Shown here one piece after another: positions 28,301 to 36,468 of a stretch of DNA of 48,777 nt. The notes beneath the pieces are model-generated. The model was not told the origin of the DNA, searched no databases, and worked only from the letters and a program-made list of their open reading frames with translations. The stretch spans positions 1 through 48,777 of the forward strand of contig JAESTD010000020.1 of NCBI GenBank assembly GCA_016763755.1. The letters are read 5' to 3'. Within the stretch, counting starts at the first letter, position 1. Each line of letters starts with the position of its first letter. The position numbers were made by a program, and so were the translations under genes. The stretch comes from Mucilaginibacter sp. (GTDB taxonomy: Bacteria > Bacteroidota > Bacteroidia > Sphingobacteriales > Sphingobacteriaceae).

Positions 28301-28540
28301 ATCTTGATGACATCGTTTGCATTCATCCTGGGCCTTGTTCCGCTGATGCTTGCATCAGGCGCAGGGGCAGAGGGTAACCGCTCTATCGGTACAGGTGCAG
28401 TAGGCGGTATGCTTATCGGTACAGTGTTCGGGGTGTTTGTTATCCCAACGCTGTTTGTGATCTTCCAAACGCTTCAGGAACGCATAAGTACTAAAAAGGC
28501 AGTGGAAGAGGACGATGAAGAAGATATTGAAGTGGCATAA
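25388..28540 (+). CDS. RND multidrug efflux permease (AcrB/HAE1 family)
   Basis: 1050 residues, the normal size for HAE1 pumps. It starts MLRTFIERPVLSTVISVIIV (first helix). Large periplasmic loops lie after helices 1 and 7. Helix 4 has FALVLAIGIVVDDAIVVVEA, with the paired aspartates of the proton relay. The second half shows ITLIMLIGLLAKNAILIVEF and the closing helices. The acidic C-terminus (VEEDDEEDIEVA) is cytoplasmic. As a homotrimer it expels amphipathic compounds using proton force, with the adaptor and the outer-membrane factor encoded on either side. Confidence 0.96.
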   Translation: MLRTFIERPVLSTVISVIIVILGIIGLTSLPISEYPEIAPPTVMVSASYNGANADVVMNSVIVPLEEQINGVENMTYMTSKAGNDGSASITVYFKLGTDPDLAAVNVQNRVSKATPLLPAEVTKAGVTTSKQQSSMVMVFALKSSNKSYDQTFLQNYANINVVPLVKRINGVGDATAFGTQDYSMRIWLKPDVMATYGLIPNDINNALAEQNIEAAPGKLGENSKQSFEYVLKYKGRLKKPVEFENIVIRSAKGGQLLRLKDVARVELGALTYNTETVTNGDASIALAVYQSAGSNAHEMINEVQKTLDNAAKSFPQGVSVYTIFSANEFLDVSIEKVIHTLIEAFILVFIVVFVFLQDFRSTLIPAIAVPVAIVGTFFFLKMFGFTINLLTLFALVLAIGIVVDDAIVVVEAVHAKLDNGAKSARKATITAMNEISGAVVSITLVMAAVFIPVSFITGSSGVFYKQFGLTLAISIIISAVNALTLCPALCALLLKPHQEGEHKTGLLNRFYGAFNTAFDAVTEKYKRSVGFLSVKKWIAVLGIAAFAGLFWFLLKTTPSGFVPDEDQSFIMADISLPPAASLERTLAVADKVTGVLRSLPEVESVTRVGGVGLLSGAGGSYSILFIKLKPWADREGSDHTVKAVTGKMFGMTAGIKEARIIFFAPPSLQGFGNSSGFEVELQDRTGGTIDNFVAVNGKFLAALNQRPEIQYGTTFFNTNFPQYKVDVNVAKCKDANIGVDVVLGTLQGYFGGLYASNFNEFGKQYRVMIQADAQYRANPESLNQIYVRNNNGVMAPITEFVSLQKVYGPESISRFNLFTSISITGAPKAGYSTGDAIKAVQEVAAKTLPTGYGYEFAGLSREEISSGSQTLFIFALCLTFVYFLLSAQYESYILPFAVLLSLPVGLAGAFIFAKIFGVQNNIYLQITLIMLIGLLAKNAILIVEFAVMRRKSGLSIIESAIEGAVARLRPILMTSFAFILGLVPLMLASGAGAEGNRSIGTGAVGGMLIGTVFGVFVIPTLFVIFQTLQERISTKKAVEEDDEEDIEVA

Positions 28541-28570
28541 TTAATTGTATTAAAGATAATTATCATAACA

Positions 28571-29989
28571 ATGATGACAAGATATAAATGGCCTGTACTT
28601 GCGGCACTTTCGGTAACGGTGATCATCTCATCGTGTGTTACCAAAAAGTACGAGCGGCCAAACCTTAGTGCACAAACAGATAAGCTGTACCGCGATTCAA
28701 CCATCAGCGATACTACCTCAATTGCTACTTTGCCAATTGAGCAACTTTTCTCTGATGTGGAATTGCAGGGCCTGATCAAAGAAGGCCTGCAAAACAATCT
28801 CGATCTAAAAACGGCTATGCAGCGTATTAACGAGGCGTACGCCACTGTGCAGCAAACCAAGGCAGCACTTTTCCCAAGCTTATCGGGCAATGCGCAAATA
28901 ACGCGTGCTAAAACATCATTAGCCAGTTTAAACTTCCCACCCGAGTTTGCAAGTTCGTTTGTGCTTACCACTACTACCCACCAGTTGGGTTTAAGCACAA
29001 GCTGGGAAGCAGATATATGGGGAAAACTTAGCAGTTCTAAGCGCTCGGCTTTGGCAAATTTCTTTGCAAGCGACGCCGGTAAACGCGCTGTACAAACCCA
29101 GCTGATAGCAAATATTGCCAATAACTATTACAGTCTGCTGGCGCTTGATAAGCAATTGGCTATTACCGAGCAAACACTAAAGAACCGCATCAATGATGTG
29201 GAAACCATGAAAGCCCTAAAAGCAAGTGCCATTGTAAACGGTGCTGCGGTAGTGCAAAGTGAAGCTAACCGCTACGCTGCCGAGGTAACTATCCCCGACT
29301 TGAAACGCAGCATTCGCGAAACGGAAAATGCCCTGAGTATTTTGCTTGCCCGTACGCCCGGTAGTATCAAACGCGCTACGCTTGATGAGCAAAAGCCTTA
29401 CACAAATATGCAAGTGGGTATTCCATCACAATTGTTAAAGAACAGGCCTGATGTGCAACAAGCAGAATTTGCTTTCCGTTCTGCTTTTGAGAATACAAAT
29501 ATGGCGCGCGCATACTTTTATCCTGCATTAACTATAACAGCGCAGGGTGGTGTATCTTCATTATTGATCAAGAATTTGTTTACCAACTCAATTTTTTATA
29601 ATGTGGTGGGTGGCTTAACCCAGCCCATCTTTGCAAAAGGAGAAAACAAGGCAAGGTTACGTACTGCTAAAGCGCAACAGGAAGAGGCTTATTATGCTTT
29701 CCAACAAAGTATACTTACAGCAGGGTCAGAAGTGTCCAATGCTTTGTACGCTTACCAGACTGCGGTTGAGAAACAAACGTCGCGTACACACCAGTTAGAG
29801 GCTTTGCAAAAAGCGGTAGACTATACTAAAGAGTTATTGCGCTATAGCTCTGCCACTAACTACACCGATGTTTTAACATCAGAGCAAAGCCTATTGTCGG
29901 CTCAACTTAGTGGCGTTAATGATAAACTGCAGCAATTGCAGGCTGTGGTTAACCTGTACCGTTCATTAGGTGGCGGTTGGAGACAATAA
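28571..29989 (+). CDS. Outer-membrane efflux lipoprotein (NodT/OprM, TolC superfamily)
   Basis: 472 residues with a lipoprotein signal (VIISSC, lipidated Cys22). The two repeated OEP halves are seen: EGLQNNLDLKTAMQRINEAY and the later LKNRPDVQQAEFAFRSAFEN, each followed by long A/Q/N-rich helices forming the periplasmic tunnel. TLGQG-like beta-barrel segments appear as AYFYPALTITAQGGVSSL. It forms the trimeric exit duct for the RND pump immediately upstream (30 bases). A strong terminator lies just downstream. Confidence 0.93.
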   Translation: MMTRYKWPVLAALSVTVIISSCVTKKYERPNLSAQTDKLYRDSTISDTTSIATLPIEQLFSDVELQGLIKEGLQNNLDLKTAMQRINEAYATVQQTKAALFPSLSGNAQITRAKTSLASLNFPPEFASSFVLTTTTHQLGLSTSWEADIWGKLSSSKRSALANFFASDAGKRAVQTQLIANIANNYYSLLALDKQLAITEQTLKNRINDVETMKALKASAIVNGAAVVQSEANRYAAEVTIPDLKRSIRETENALSILLARTPGSIKRATLDEQKPYTNMQVGIPSQLLKNRPDVQQAEFAFRSAFENTNMARAYFYPALTITAQGGVSSLLIKNLFTNSIFYNVVGGLTQPIFAKGENKARLRTAKAQQEEAYYAFQQSILTAGSEVSNALYAYQTAVEKQTSRTHQLEALQKAVDYTKELLRYSSATNYTDVLTSEQSLLSAQLSGVNDKLQQLQAVVNLYRSLGGGWRQ

Positions 29990-30005
29990 TGTATTTACGA
30001 TAAAT

Positions 30006-30042
30006 AAAAACCCCACGACATGATTAGTCGTGGGGTTTTTTT
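30006..30042. terminator. Strong bidirectional intrinsic terminator
   Basis: CCCCACGAC (30011-30019) pairs perfectly with GTCGTGGGG (30027-30035) over a 7-base loop, followed by seven T. A run of A precedes the stem, so it also serves the convergent msrA gene. It closes the efflux operon. Confidence 0.93.
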
Positions 30043-30055
30043 ATGAAATATATTT

Positions 30056-30547
30056 TTATGCCAGCGTCCACTCAGGGCGCTCATAATGGCAGGTGTAGCC
30101 ATAAGGATGTTTTTGCAGATAATCTTGATGTTCTTCCTCGGCATCCCAGAAATCACCGGCAGGTACTACCTCCGTAACGATTTTACCCGGCCATATACCT
30201 GATGCATCCATTTCGGCGATCAGTTTTTCGGCGGTATCTTTTTGCGTTTCATCCAGATAAAATATCGCCGAACGATACGATGTACCCACATCATTACCCT
30301 GCCGGTTTTTTGTAGTTGGGTTATGTATCTGGAAAAAATATTCCAACAATTTACGGTACGAGAGAATTTCGGGATCAAAGGTGATAGATATACCTTCCGC
30401 ATGCGTGCCGTGGTAGCGGTATGTGGCATTGCGTACATAACCACCAGTATAACCTACGCGGGTTGATGATACGCCGGGCATGTTTCGGATCAACTCCTCA
30501 ACACCCCAGAAACATCCGCCTGCCAATATTGCTTTTTCAGTTGCCAT
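30056..30547 (-). CDS. msrA: Peptide-methionine (S)-S-oxide reductase
   Basis: 163 residues. The catalytic motif [11 protein letters not shown] has the nucleophile Cys12. The remaining signatures are [25 protein letters not shown] and the C-terminal [12 protein letters not shown]. The enzyme reduces the S-epimer of methionine sulfoxide in oxidised proteins in the cytoplasm. There is no signal peptide and no fused MsrB domain. It is convergent with the efflux operon and shares its terminator. Upstream lies a secreted ankyrin-repeat gene in the same direction but with its own terminator. Confidence 0.96.
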   Translation of the reverse strand: MATEKAILAGGCFWGVEELIRNMPGVSSTRVGYTGGYVRNATYRYHGTHAEGISITFDPEILSYRKLLEYFFQIHNPTTKNRQGNDVGTSYRSAIFYLDETQKDTAEKLIAEMDASGIWPGKIVTEVVPAGDFWDAEEEHQDYLQKHPYGYTCHYERPEWTLA

Positions 30548-30634
30548 AAATCAATTTTTAACGTTACTAAACACTATGCTAAATCCGTACCAATTGGCTT
30601 TTAGGTAATAATGATAGTCTTTATGGCAGTTGTC

Positions 30635-30673
30635 AAAGTAAAAGGGGCAGCTTTTGGCTGCCTCTTTTACTTT
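30635..30673. terminator. Hairpin terminator downstream of the ankyrin gene
   Basis: Arms 30635-30651 and 30657-30673 (17 bases each, one mismatch) enclose a 5-base loop. The arms contain GGGGCAGC / GCTGCCTC and end in A/T-rich sequence. The hairpin lies 17 bases after the minus-strand ankyrin gene and separates it from msrA. Confidence 0.75.
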
Positions 30674-30690
30674 AAAGATACCCGGTTTAT

Positions 30691-31218
30691 TTATTTTGAG
30701 GTGTTCAGGATATCGATAAGGCCGTTATTATTTTGCTCGTTAGCATAGTCAACGGCTGTTTTGCTGTGTTTGTCTTTCGCATTGGCATCGGCACCGTTTT
30801 CGAGTAAGAAAGTGGCCGCACCTTTGTTGCCGGCTTTCACAGCTACAATCAGAGCCGTTTCGCCAAATTTGTTTTTAGTGCTCATTTTTGGAGCATGCTG
30901 TACCAATAGGTTAAGGATTTGATCCTGCCCTTGTTGAGCCGCTGCCAGCATTAACGGCGTATTACCATTTTTGTCCTGCGCATCAACGTCGGCATTCTTT
31001 TGCAGTAAAAGGATAACAATGCGTTCCTGACCGGTTTTAACAGCGGTCATTAAAGGGGTTTCGCCATTGGTATCTTTAGCGTCAGCGTTAATACCGTTGT
31101 TAAGCAGGTGTTTAACAGCAAGAGCATCACGTTCAGCAATGGCGGTGAATAGGGTTTGAGAAAATGCTGTCGCCGAGAACAGCACTGTGAATGTCAATAG
31201 TGTAATAACTTTCTTCAT
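30691..31218 (-). CDS. Secreted ankyrin-repeat protein
   Basis: About 175 residues from ATG at 31218, which gives a clean signal peptide (MKKVITLLTFTVLFSATAFS, then Q). The frame is open 13 codons further upstream but those residues would precede the signal. Four to five ankyrin repeats follow, each with the T-P-L or T-A-L hairpin motif: NGETPLMTAV, NGNTPLMLAA, FGETALIVAV and SKTAVDYA. Such proteins bind other proteins, here in the periplasm or at the surface; the partner is unknown. In other bacteria similar periplasmic ankyrin proteins neighbour catalase genes. The adjacent msrA may hint at an oxidative-stress link, but that is only suggestive. Confidence 0.88.
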   Translation of the reverse strand: MKKVITLLTFTVLFSATAFSQTLFTAIAERDALAVKHLLNNGINADAKDTNGETPLMTAVKTGQERIVILLLQKNADVDAQDKNGNTPLMLAAAQQGQDQILNLLVQHAPKMSTKNKFGETALIVAVKAGNKGAATFLLENGADANAKDKHSKTAVDYANEQNNNGLIDILNTSK

Positions 31219-31257
31219 TTTTTTAATTTTTAGGGGTCTTATCCCACTATACGACAA

Positions 31258-31636
31258 AAGCTTGTAGATTGGTTTGTGTAGATGTTACACTTAATTTATC
31301 AGGCATTTGATGAAGAAATATTTATTTTCTTATTCAGAAAAGAGAACATCGCTCAGGCGCTCCTATCAAATCCCTATTAATCTATAGTTGAGAGGCCAGA
31401 CTCTAAACGAAAAATTTAATATTTGTTCTAATGACATTTAAATGACAATTTGATATTTGTGACGTAGGTGTCGGGTTATTTCCAAAATGCATTTGGTTCA
31501 AAAATGATACTTATGGGCAAAATACAATTAATGGAAACCAAGACCGTTCTTAAAGCGTTGGGCATACACAATCTGATTAGGGTGCAAAAAAAGCCGACTT
31601 GCATCCGGTATTTTTTGGAATACGAATTAATGCTTT
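31258..31636. other. Intergenic region between divergent genes, no gene supported
   Basis: 379 bases between the minus-strand ankyrin gene and the plus-strand lipoprotein gene. It is A+T-rich. The near direct repeat AATGACATTTAAATGACA is at about 31429-31446, with the palindrome CATTTAAATG inside it. A plus-strand frame from 31468 enters the lipoprotein gene in another frame and has no credible features. Promoters for both genes are expected here. Confidence 0.4.
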
Positions 31637-32101
31637 ATGAAACATCTATTTCTACTGGCCGTCTTAGGCCTTTTGCTTTCTGCTTGTACAAAAAAAACAT
31701 CTGACACCCCTGATCCAAATGCCAATAATGACGAGGCTACCAATTACCCACAATTAATTGCTGCTAAATGGCAACAAACTGCTGATACCGTTCAGTACAT
31801 GGAAAATGATAAGATTACTAACACGAGTGTAGATAGTGCATCCGGACTTTACTATCAATTTAACGCAGATGGTACTGGTAAACAAACAAAAGGATCAGAT
31901 AATTCTGATATTACATTTATCCTTAACGAACGAAATATCATTATCACCAATCCGCCAACTGCGCCTGAACAGGAGCCTATAATTATGCCGGGTACTATAC
32001 GTTTACTTAACGCAACTACCTTATGCATGTATTTTGATGATATCAACGTCAATGGTGCCTCAAAATCAACGCAGGTGATATGGTTTAAGAAAGTCGGATG
32101 A
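31637..32101 (+). CDS. Small lipoprotein of unknown function (lipocalin-like)
   Basis: 154 residues with a clear lipoprotein signal: MKHLFLLAVLGLLLSAC with the lipidated Cys17, followed by a polar KKTSDTPDPNANND linker. The rest looks like beta strands, with LIAAKWQQTADTVQYMEN near the start and SGLYYQFNADGTGKQT. That arrangement (short W-containing first strand, then YxFxxDGTG) recalls Bacteroidota lipocalin-like lipoproteins of about 150 residues. Ligand and role are unknown. It stands alone, with gaps on both sides. Confidence 0.75.
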   Translation: MKHLFLLAVLGLLLSACTKKTSDTPDPNANNDEATNYPQLIAAKWQQTADTVQYMENDKITNTSVDSASGLYYQFNADGTGKQTKGSDNSDITFILNERNIIITNPPTAPEQEPIIMPGTIRLLNATTLCMYFDDINVNGASKSTQVIWFKKVG

Positions 32102-32243
32102 TTTCAAGCGTAAGTTGAAAGCGTGATCCCGGTTAACTGGTTTTATAATCAAAACTTAACATTTTCTTATCTTAAGGGATGGTAATTCTCTGAAGAAGAT
32201 AGTTATTTTTATCCATTCTATGTACCTTATATTTCACTAATAG

Positions 32244-33485
32244 ATGATGAAAATACATTTATTGTCCTTGTCCCTTTTATTTTTCGCTTCGGTTGCATGT
32301 GCCCAAAGCACTAACAAAACTGTTTTTGTAATTGCTGATGGTATCCCTGCCGATGTTATAGAGCGTCTGGATCTGCCTAACATCAAAAAGATCATCGCGA
32401 AAGGAAGCTTCACCCGTATGCATGTTGGTGGAGATGCCGGTACATATAACCAAACACCTACTATTTCGGCAGTTGGGTATAACAGTCTTTTAACTGGCAC
32501 CTGGGTTAACAAACACAATGTGCCCGATAATGATATCAAAGCACCCAACTATAATTATCAAAATGTTTTCAGGCTGTTAAAAGCGCAATATCCTGCAAAA
32601 AAAACTGCCATCTTCTCAAGCTGGGAAGACAACCGCACCAAACTTCTTGGCTATCACTTGCCCGAAGCCGGCAACCTTGACGTGGATTTCCATTTTGACG
32701 GTTACGAAAAAGATACCGTGAATTTTAAACACGACAAGGCAAGCAACTACATGCACCTGATAGATGAGAAGGTGGTAAGCGAAGCATCAACAACTATTAA
32801 AAAGGACGGGCCGGATCTTTCATGGGTCTATTTGGAGTATACCGATGATATGGGCCATGCGCACGGCGATAGTCCCGAGTTTTACGATGCTGTAAAAATG
32901 TTAGATGCGCAGATGGGTAAATTGTACGACGCTATACAATATCGCGAAACTCATTTCAAAGAAAAATGGTTGCTGGTGATCACTACAGATCATGGTCGTG
33001 ATGAGAAAACCGGGCGTGGTCATGGCGGGCAATCTCCGCGCCAGCGCAATACCTGGATGGTTACCAACTATCGCCCATTGAACACCTATGCTATACGGTA
33101 TCAGCCTGCAATTGTTGATATTATGCCAACTATAACCCGTTTTATGAATATCAATGTGCCGGTAAATGTAAAACGCGAAGTTGATGGCACACCATTAATC
33201 GGCAAGGTGTCAGTTGCAGAACCTGCGGCTATATATGTGCAAGGCAACCTTGATATCACCTGGAAAGCTATTGACCCTGCGGGTAAAGTAAAAATATGGT
33301 TAGCCAACACCAACGATTACAAGGTAGGGAAGGCAGATAGTTATGAATTAGTAGGGGAGGTACCTGTATCAGATGAGCACGTATTAGTAGATATAAAAAA
33401 ATATCCTTCAGAGTTTTACAAGGTGGTTTTAGAAGCACCAAACAACACCGTTAATAAATGGATAGTGTTGGGCGATAAGAAATAA
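32244..33485 (+). CDS. Secreted type I phosphodiesterase/nucleotide pyrophosphatase (alkaline phosphatase superfamily)
   Basis: 413 residues. The signal peptide is MMKIHLLSLSLLFFASVACA with QS after it. The catalytic core starts KTVFVIADGIPADVIERLDL (metal-binding Asp-Gly). The nucleophile region is TYNQTPTISAVGYNSLLTGT, with a threonine at the PT. Metal ligands recur in EYTDDMGHAHGDSPEF and VITTDHGRDEKTGRGHGGQS. A C-terminal beta domain (about 315-413) follows. It should hydrolyse phosphodiester or phosphomonoester bonds outside the cytoplasm; the substrate is unknown. A 14-base-pair terminator closes the gene. Confidence 0.9.
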   Translation: MMKIHLLSLSLLFFASVACAQSTNKTVFVIADGIPADVIERLDLPNIKKIIAKGSFTRMHVGGDAGTYNQTPTISAVGYNSLLTGTWVNKHNVPDNDIKAPNYNYQNVFRLLKAQYPAKKTAIFSSWEDNRTKLLGYHLPEAGNLDVDFHFDGYEKDTVNFKHDKASNYMHLIDEKVVSEASTTIKKDGPDLSWVYLEYTDDMGHAHGDSPEFYDAVKMLDAQMGKLYDAIQYRETHFKEKWLLVITTDHGRDEKTGRGHGGQSPRQRNTWMVTNYRPLNTYAIRYQPAIVDIMPTITRFMNINVPVNVKREVDGTPLIGKVSVAEPAAIYVQGNLDITWKAIDPAGKVKIWLANTNDYKVGKADSYELVGEVPVSDEHVLVDIKKYPSEFYKVVLEAPNNTVNKWIVLGDKK

Positions 33486-33524
33486 TTATCATTTGTATTG
33501 TTAGTTGATAAGAAACGTTTTAGA

Positions 33525-33565
33525 GGCTTTTGATCTGCGCTGAGCAGATCAAAAGCCTTTTTATT
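33525..33565 (+). terminator. Strong intrinsic terminator
   Basis: GGCTTTTGATCTGC (33525-33538) pairs perfectly with GCAGATCAAAAGCC (33544-33557) over a 5-base loop and is followed by TTTTTATT. It ends the phosphodiesterase transcript. Confidence 0.93.
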
Positions 33566-33669
33566 CTACTCAATATTAACCAATTTAAAACCAACATTAA
33601 TTAATGATGTTATAAGTGATGCATTATCAGTTACTTATAAAGTATTTTCGTTAATTATATAAGCCAGGG

Positions 33670-35091
33670 ATGAAAAAGGTCTACACCGTTAGTTTATTAC
33701 TACTCATCATTGTAGCAACGGCATTCACTATCAGCCGGAAAAAATTGCCCTGTAACAAGCCTCAACAATCATCCGGTTATGTAATAGATACCCTTGCCAC
33801 AGGTTTGGTAGTTCCATGGCAAATACGTTTTTTACCGGATGGCACGATGCTGTTTACGGAAAGGGCCGGGCGGGTACGCATATTGCGGAACGATAAGTTA
33901 ATACCGAAACCCGTCTTTATTGTTCCCGATGTAGATGCCGACCGTAAAATGGGGCTTTTAGGTTTGGCGCTGCATCCCGATTTTAAGGTCAATCACTTTG
34001 TTTACCTGGCTAACAACTATCTTGATAGTGCCAAAATGCGCTTAAGGGTAGTGAGGTACACTTTTAGAAACGATACGCTTTTGGCGCCCTTGGTTATCAT
34101 TAAAGATATTCCTGCTAATCAAAACCATACAGGCTGCAGATTGATTTTTGGCCCCGACAAGAAATTATATATCACGTCCGGCGATGCAGATCAACCCGCC
34201 AGGGCTCAAAGTCTGCGTGATTATAATGGCAAGATATTACGCGTCAATGATGACGGCAGCATTCCTGCTGATAATCCTTATGTGAAGAATGACACAGCGT
34301 TTAAACAAATATGGAGCTATGGGCATCGCAACCCGCAAGGACTTGCTTTTGAGCCGCTAACCGGAGTATTGTTCGAAACGGAGCATGGGCCAACTGGCGG
34401 CGATGAAGTAAATATCATCAAAAAGGGTAATAATTACGGTTGGCCGGTTATACATCATCAGGACGCACGGCCAGGAATGGTAACACCCTTAATGGAATAT
34501 TCACCATCTATAGGCCCGTCAGAAACTATGTTTTATACCGGTAATGCGTTCCCTGAGTTACGCAATAAGCTGTTGGTTGCCTGTTTACGTGGCGAAGGAA
34601 TTTTAAGCCTAACGATTAAAAATGATAAGATAGTTGATCAGCAAATATTGTTTAAAAAACAATTTGGCCGTATCCGGTCGTTAGTTACCGGTCCCGATGG
34701 CAGTATATATGTCTCTACTTCTATGATCGACCCACCCGAAAGTAATAAAAGTGCTCCCTATGACATGATTCTGCGTGTAAGACCAAACGGCGTTAATCAT
34801 AATTTTCCTGCGCAAAACATAGCCGGCAATGCGCGCCGTATAATAACGGGTACCGGCCCACAGGCAATTTACCAACAATTATGTGCAACCTGCCATGGCG
34901 ATAAACTGCAAGGAACTGAACGGGCAAAAAGCTTGCTTAACTCTAATTATAGTTACGGCAGCGATAAGGCATCGATCATAAAAAATATTCGTGACGGCAT
35001 TACCAGTAAAGGCATGCCTGCCTGGAACGGGGCTATCAGTGCGAAAGATATAGAAGGTATTGCCGATTACATGATTGCTAAAAGCAAGTGA
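33670..35091 (+). CDS. PQQ-dependent sugar dehydrogenase fused to cytochrome c
   Basis: 473 residues. A hydrophobic signal segment (about 5-20) is followed by a six-bladed propeller of the glucose/sorbosone dehydrogenase family: LVVPWQIRFLPDGTMLFTER, MGLLGLALHPDF, NHTGCRLIFGPDKKLYITSG, WSYGHRNPQGLAFEP and TEHGPTGGDEVNI. The last 80 residues form a c-type cytochrome domain with the heme motif CATCH (CxxCH) and a distal GMPAWNG methionine. It would oxidise aldoses or related alcohols in the periplasm with PQQ and pass electrons to its own heme. Whether PQQ is made or scavenged is not shown here. Confidence 0.9.
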   Translation: MKKVYTVSLLLLIIVATAFTISRKKLPCNKPQQSSGYVIDTLATGLVVPWQIRFLPDGTMLFTERAGRVRILRNDKLIPKPVFIVPDVDADRKMGLLGLALHPDFKVNHFVYLANNYLDSAKMRLRVVRYTFRNDTLLAPLVIIKDIPANQNHTGCRLIFGPDKKLYITSGDADQPARAQSLRDYNGKILRVNDDGSIPADNPYVKNDTAFKQIWSYGHRNPQGLAFEPLTGVLFETEHGPTGGDEVNIIKKGNNYGWPVIHHQDARPGMVTPLMEYSPSIGPSETMFYTGNAFPELRNKLLVACLRGEGILSLTIKNDKIVDQQILFKKQFGRIRSLVTGPDGSIYVSTSMIDPPESNKSAPYDMILRVRPNGVNHNFPAQNIAGNARRIITGTGPQAIYQQLCATCHGDKLQGTERAKSLLNSNYSYGSDKASIIKNIRDGITSKGMPAWNGAISAKDIEGIADYMIAKSK

Positions 35092-35132
35092 CAAATATTT
35101 TTGCGCTTACAATTACTTTATCGAAATATTTA

Positions 35133-35172
35133 CATATAATTGTATCGTGTACGTACACGATACAATTATATG
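35133..35172. promoter_or_regulatory. LacI-type operator O1: 40-base perfect palindrome ending in the permease start codon
   Basis: Every base from 35133 pairs with its partner up to 35172, centred between 35152 and 35153. The core is TCGTGTACGTACACGA, and the outer ends are CATATAAT and ATTATATG. The last three bases are the ATG of the permease gene. A TATAATTG (35135-35142) has the position expected of a -7 box, with transcription starting inside the palindrome. The same core recurs at 38789, 38807 and 48176. Confidence 0.88.
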
Positions 35173-36456
35173 ACCATCAATAGATCAAATAACATCATAC
35201 CATTAGCCATTATTTGCGTGGTATTCTTTGTATTTGGTTTTGCCACCTGGGTAAACGCCGTATTGATCCCATACTTTAAAATAGCCTGCGAGTTAACCAA
35301 CTTTCAATCGTACCTGGTAGCGTTTGCTTTTTACATTTCATACCTGGTTATTTCTGTGCCGGCAGCATTTCTGCTCAAAAAAATCGGTTTCAAAAAAGGC
35401 ATGATGATCGGGTTTCGGATAATGGCAGTAGGAGCGGCGGTGTTTGTGCCGGCTGCTATGTCTCGGTCATACTATTTGTTTCTTGCAGGGTTGTTTACCA
35501 TCGGTACCGGACTGGCACTTTTGCAAACCGCTGCTAATCCTTATGTAACTATTTTGGGTACGCAGGAGCGTGCGGCACAGCGCATTAGCATAATGGGGAT
35601 CTGCAACAAAGCAGCAGGAATTATCGCGCCGCTTATCCTGGCAGCATTTATCATCAAACCAGGTGATAGCGAATTGATGAAAGCTATCTCGAAAATGAAT
35701 GCCGTGGATAAGCAACAAGTGTTGGATACTCTTATTCAGCGTGTTATATTGCCTTATGCGGTGGTAGCAGTGGTTTTGACATTATTGGGTATTCTCATCA
35801 GATTCTCGCCGTTACCAGATATTGAGGAACCGCCGGGTGAAGGCAACGGGTACGCTGATAAAAAAACCAAACTCACTCATTTTCCACATTTGATATTAGG
35901 TGCTGTGGCCATTTTCTTTCACGTAGGGTCGCAGGTTATAGCTATTGATAGTATAATCCCATATGCACAAAGCATGGGGCTTTCCTTGCCCGAAGCAAAA
36001 GTTTTTCCGTCGTATATTCTGTTCACTACGATATGCGGATATTTATTAGGCATTAGCCTGATACCGAAAGTTATTTCGCAGCGCACAGCCTTGCGTATAT
36101 GCACAATATTAGGATTGGCGTTGTCCGTATTAGTAGTTTCTGCCAAAGGGTGGGTAACTTTCATAGGCCACCGTACAGATATTTCAATATGGTTTATGGT
36201 GTTGCTGGGCTTTGCCAATTCAATGATATGGGCGGGTATTTGGCCATTGGCATTACATAACCTTGGTAAGTATTTAAAACTTGGCGCATCCTTGTTAATA
36301 ATGGGCCTTTGCGGCAACGCAATTTTACCGCTTATTTACGGTCACTTTGCTGATAAATTGGGCTTGCGCGAGGCATATTGGGTGCTATTGCCCTGCTATG
36401 GATATTTGATATACTACGCCTTTCGCGGGCACAAAGTAAAAACATGGAGTTTATAA
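35170..36456 (+). CDS. nagP: FHS-family sugar permease (NagP-like)
   Basis: About 428 residues from ATG at 35170. The frame is open back to a TTG at 35140, but that would translate the operator palindrome. Twelve hydrophobic helices are present, with FFVFGFATWVNAVLIPYFKI and LTNFQSYLVAFAFYISYLV at the start. These are typical of the fucose:H+ symporter (FHS) branch of MFS, to which NagP-type N-acetylglucosamine permeases belong. It heads an operon with nagA and nagB, so import of N-acetylglucosamine or a related amino sugar is the best inference. The nagP symbol is by context. Confidence 0.85.
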   Translation: MTINRSNNIIPLAIICVVFFVFGFATWVNAVLIPYFKIACELTNFQSYLVAFAFYISYLVISVPAAFLLKKIGFKKGMMIGFRIMAVGAAVFVPAAMSRSYYLFLAGLFTIGTGLALLQTAANPYVTILGTQERAAQRISIMGICNKAAGIIAPLILAAFIIKPGDSELMKAISKMNAVDKQQVLDTLIQRVILPYAVVAVVLTLLGILIRFSPLPDIEEPPGEGNGYADKKTKLTHFPHLILGAVAIFFHVGSQVIAIDSIIPYAQSMGLSLPEAKVFPSYILFTTICGYLLGISLIPKVISQRTALRICTILGLALSVLVVSAKGWVTFIGHRTDISIWFMVLLGFANSMIWAGIWPLALHNLGKYLKLGASLLIMGLCGNAILPLIYGHFADKLGLREAYWVLLPCYGYLIYYAFRGHKVKTWSL

Positions 36457-36468
36457 AAACATATCGTC

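Noticed and set aside
31468..31704. Plus-strand 78-codon open frame
   Set aside because: It overlaps the well-supported lipoprotein gene in another frame, has no recognisable motif and no good start context.
35140..35169. Upstream extension of the permease from a TTG at 35140
   Set aside because: The added residues are a translation of the operator palindrome; ATG 35170 gives the normal FHS start.
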